A DNA stretch of 64,000 nucleotides from Henricia sp. BOLD:AAB3569 (lineage: Eukaryota > Echinodermata > Asteroidea > Spinulosida > Echinasteridae). The DNA is taken from the NCBI GenBank assembly GCA_037783545.1, contig JBBELK010000482.1:1302001-1366000 (forward strand). The letters are read 5' to 3'. Positions within the stretch are counted from its first letter, which is position 1. The number at the start of each line of letters is the position of its first letter. A program made the translations under genes and the position numbers. Positions 63,665 through 64,000 of this stretch are shown piece after piece. The notes under the pieces were generated by a model. That model had not been told where the DNA came from. It did not search any database and saw only the letters and a list, made by a program, of their open reading frames with translations.

Positions 63665-64000
63665 CAGGCATTTAATTAATCATTCTTATTCCATTTGTCA
63701 TATGCCAACAGACACTGTGAATTGATTTCACGAAGACATTTTTGCCAAGAAGTTAACTGTCAGAAGCACGACTCGAGGAGTTATTTTAACCATATAACTG
63801 GGTCCGTCCGTCCCAGGGATGAGCCAGGAATTCCTCCCATTGAAATGCATGTCAAGTGTTCTCCACTGCGCGATTTATCACCTCTAGCGAGTTACCGGAG
63901 ATTTATTACGGCCTTCTCGAAAAAAAATAGGGCGTGACCAAAATGTAAAAGTATCCTTTGAGGGTGCGTTGTAAAAACAATTTCTGTCGCAGAAAAAAAT
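63665..64000. other. Right end of window, nothing recognised
   Basis: The short plus frame 63695-63937 has no recognisable motif. Confidence 0.4.

Overview
This is a eukaryotic window, about 62% A+T, with long introns, many repeats and no operons. Gene content (deoxyhypusine synthase, an RDH/WWOX-like dehydrogenase, a metabotropic GABA-B receptor) together with the mix of tRNA-derived SINEs, RTE and CR1/L2-type LINE debris, a Gypsy-type LTR element and many MITEs suggests a marine invertebrate deuterostome. An echinoderm is my best guess and a hemichordate or cephalochordate remains possible; no sequence here settles the species.

Three protein-coding genes were rebuilt by joining conserved minus-strand segments at GT/AG junctions with matching codon phase. 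(1) 1-2153: the 5' end of deoxyhypusine synthase (DHPS), exon 1 and part of exon 2; the rest lies before base 1. (2) 6692-13735: a complete seven-exon short-chain dehydrogenase/reductase of 331 residues, related to RDH11-14/WWOX. (3) 18641-46526: the 3' part of a GABA-B receptor subunit, GABBR1-like: twelve exons coding for 570 residues, from the membrane-proximal part of the ligand-binding domain through seven helices to a short coiled coil and the tail. Its upstream exons were not found and probably lie beyond 64000. All three genes run on the minus strand.

The rest is intergenic or intronic DNA dominated by repeats: three copies of a 490-bp full-length palindrome flanked by TA; several families flanked by TTAA, including a 120-130 bp near-perfect hairpin in at least four copies; a family of elements built from short AGTTGC/GCAACT palindromes, one copy of which carries a piece of a CR1/L2-like reverse transcriptase; elements with CAGGG ends and exact 6-bp target duplications; a 458-bp element with long inverted arms inside a SINE tail; and at least six kinds of tRNA-derived SINE. 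Two arrays (35495-36122 and 36930-37650) are satellites made of tRNA 5' halves in which only the last unit keeps the T-arm. The right end (60758-63664) holds a three-LTR Gypsy-type composite without recognisable gag/pol.

The three genes have no evident functional link. Nothing resembles a bacterial-type gene system, a CRISPR array or an intact autonomous transposon. The least explained material is the tRNA-half satellite, the AGTTGC-palindrome family with its captured LINE piece, the hairpins close to GABBR1 exons, and a coding-like stretch inside one MITE (12958-13200).
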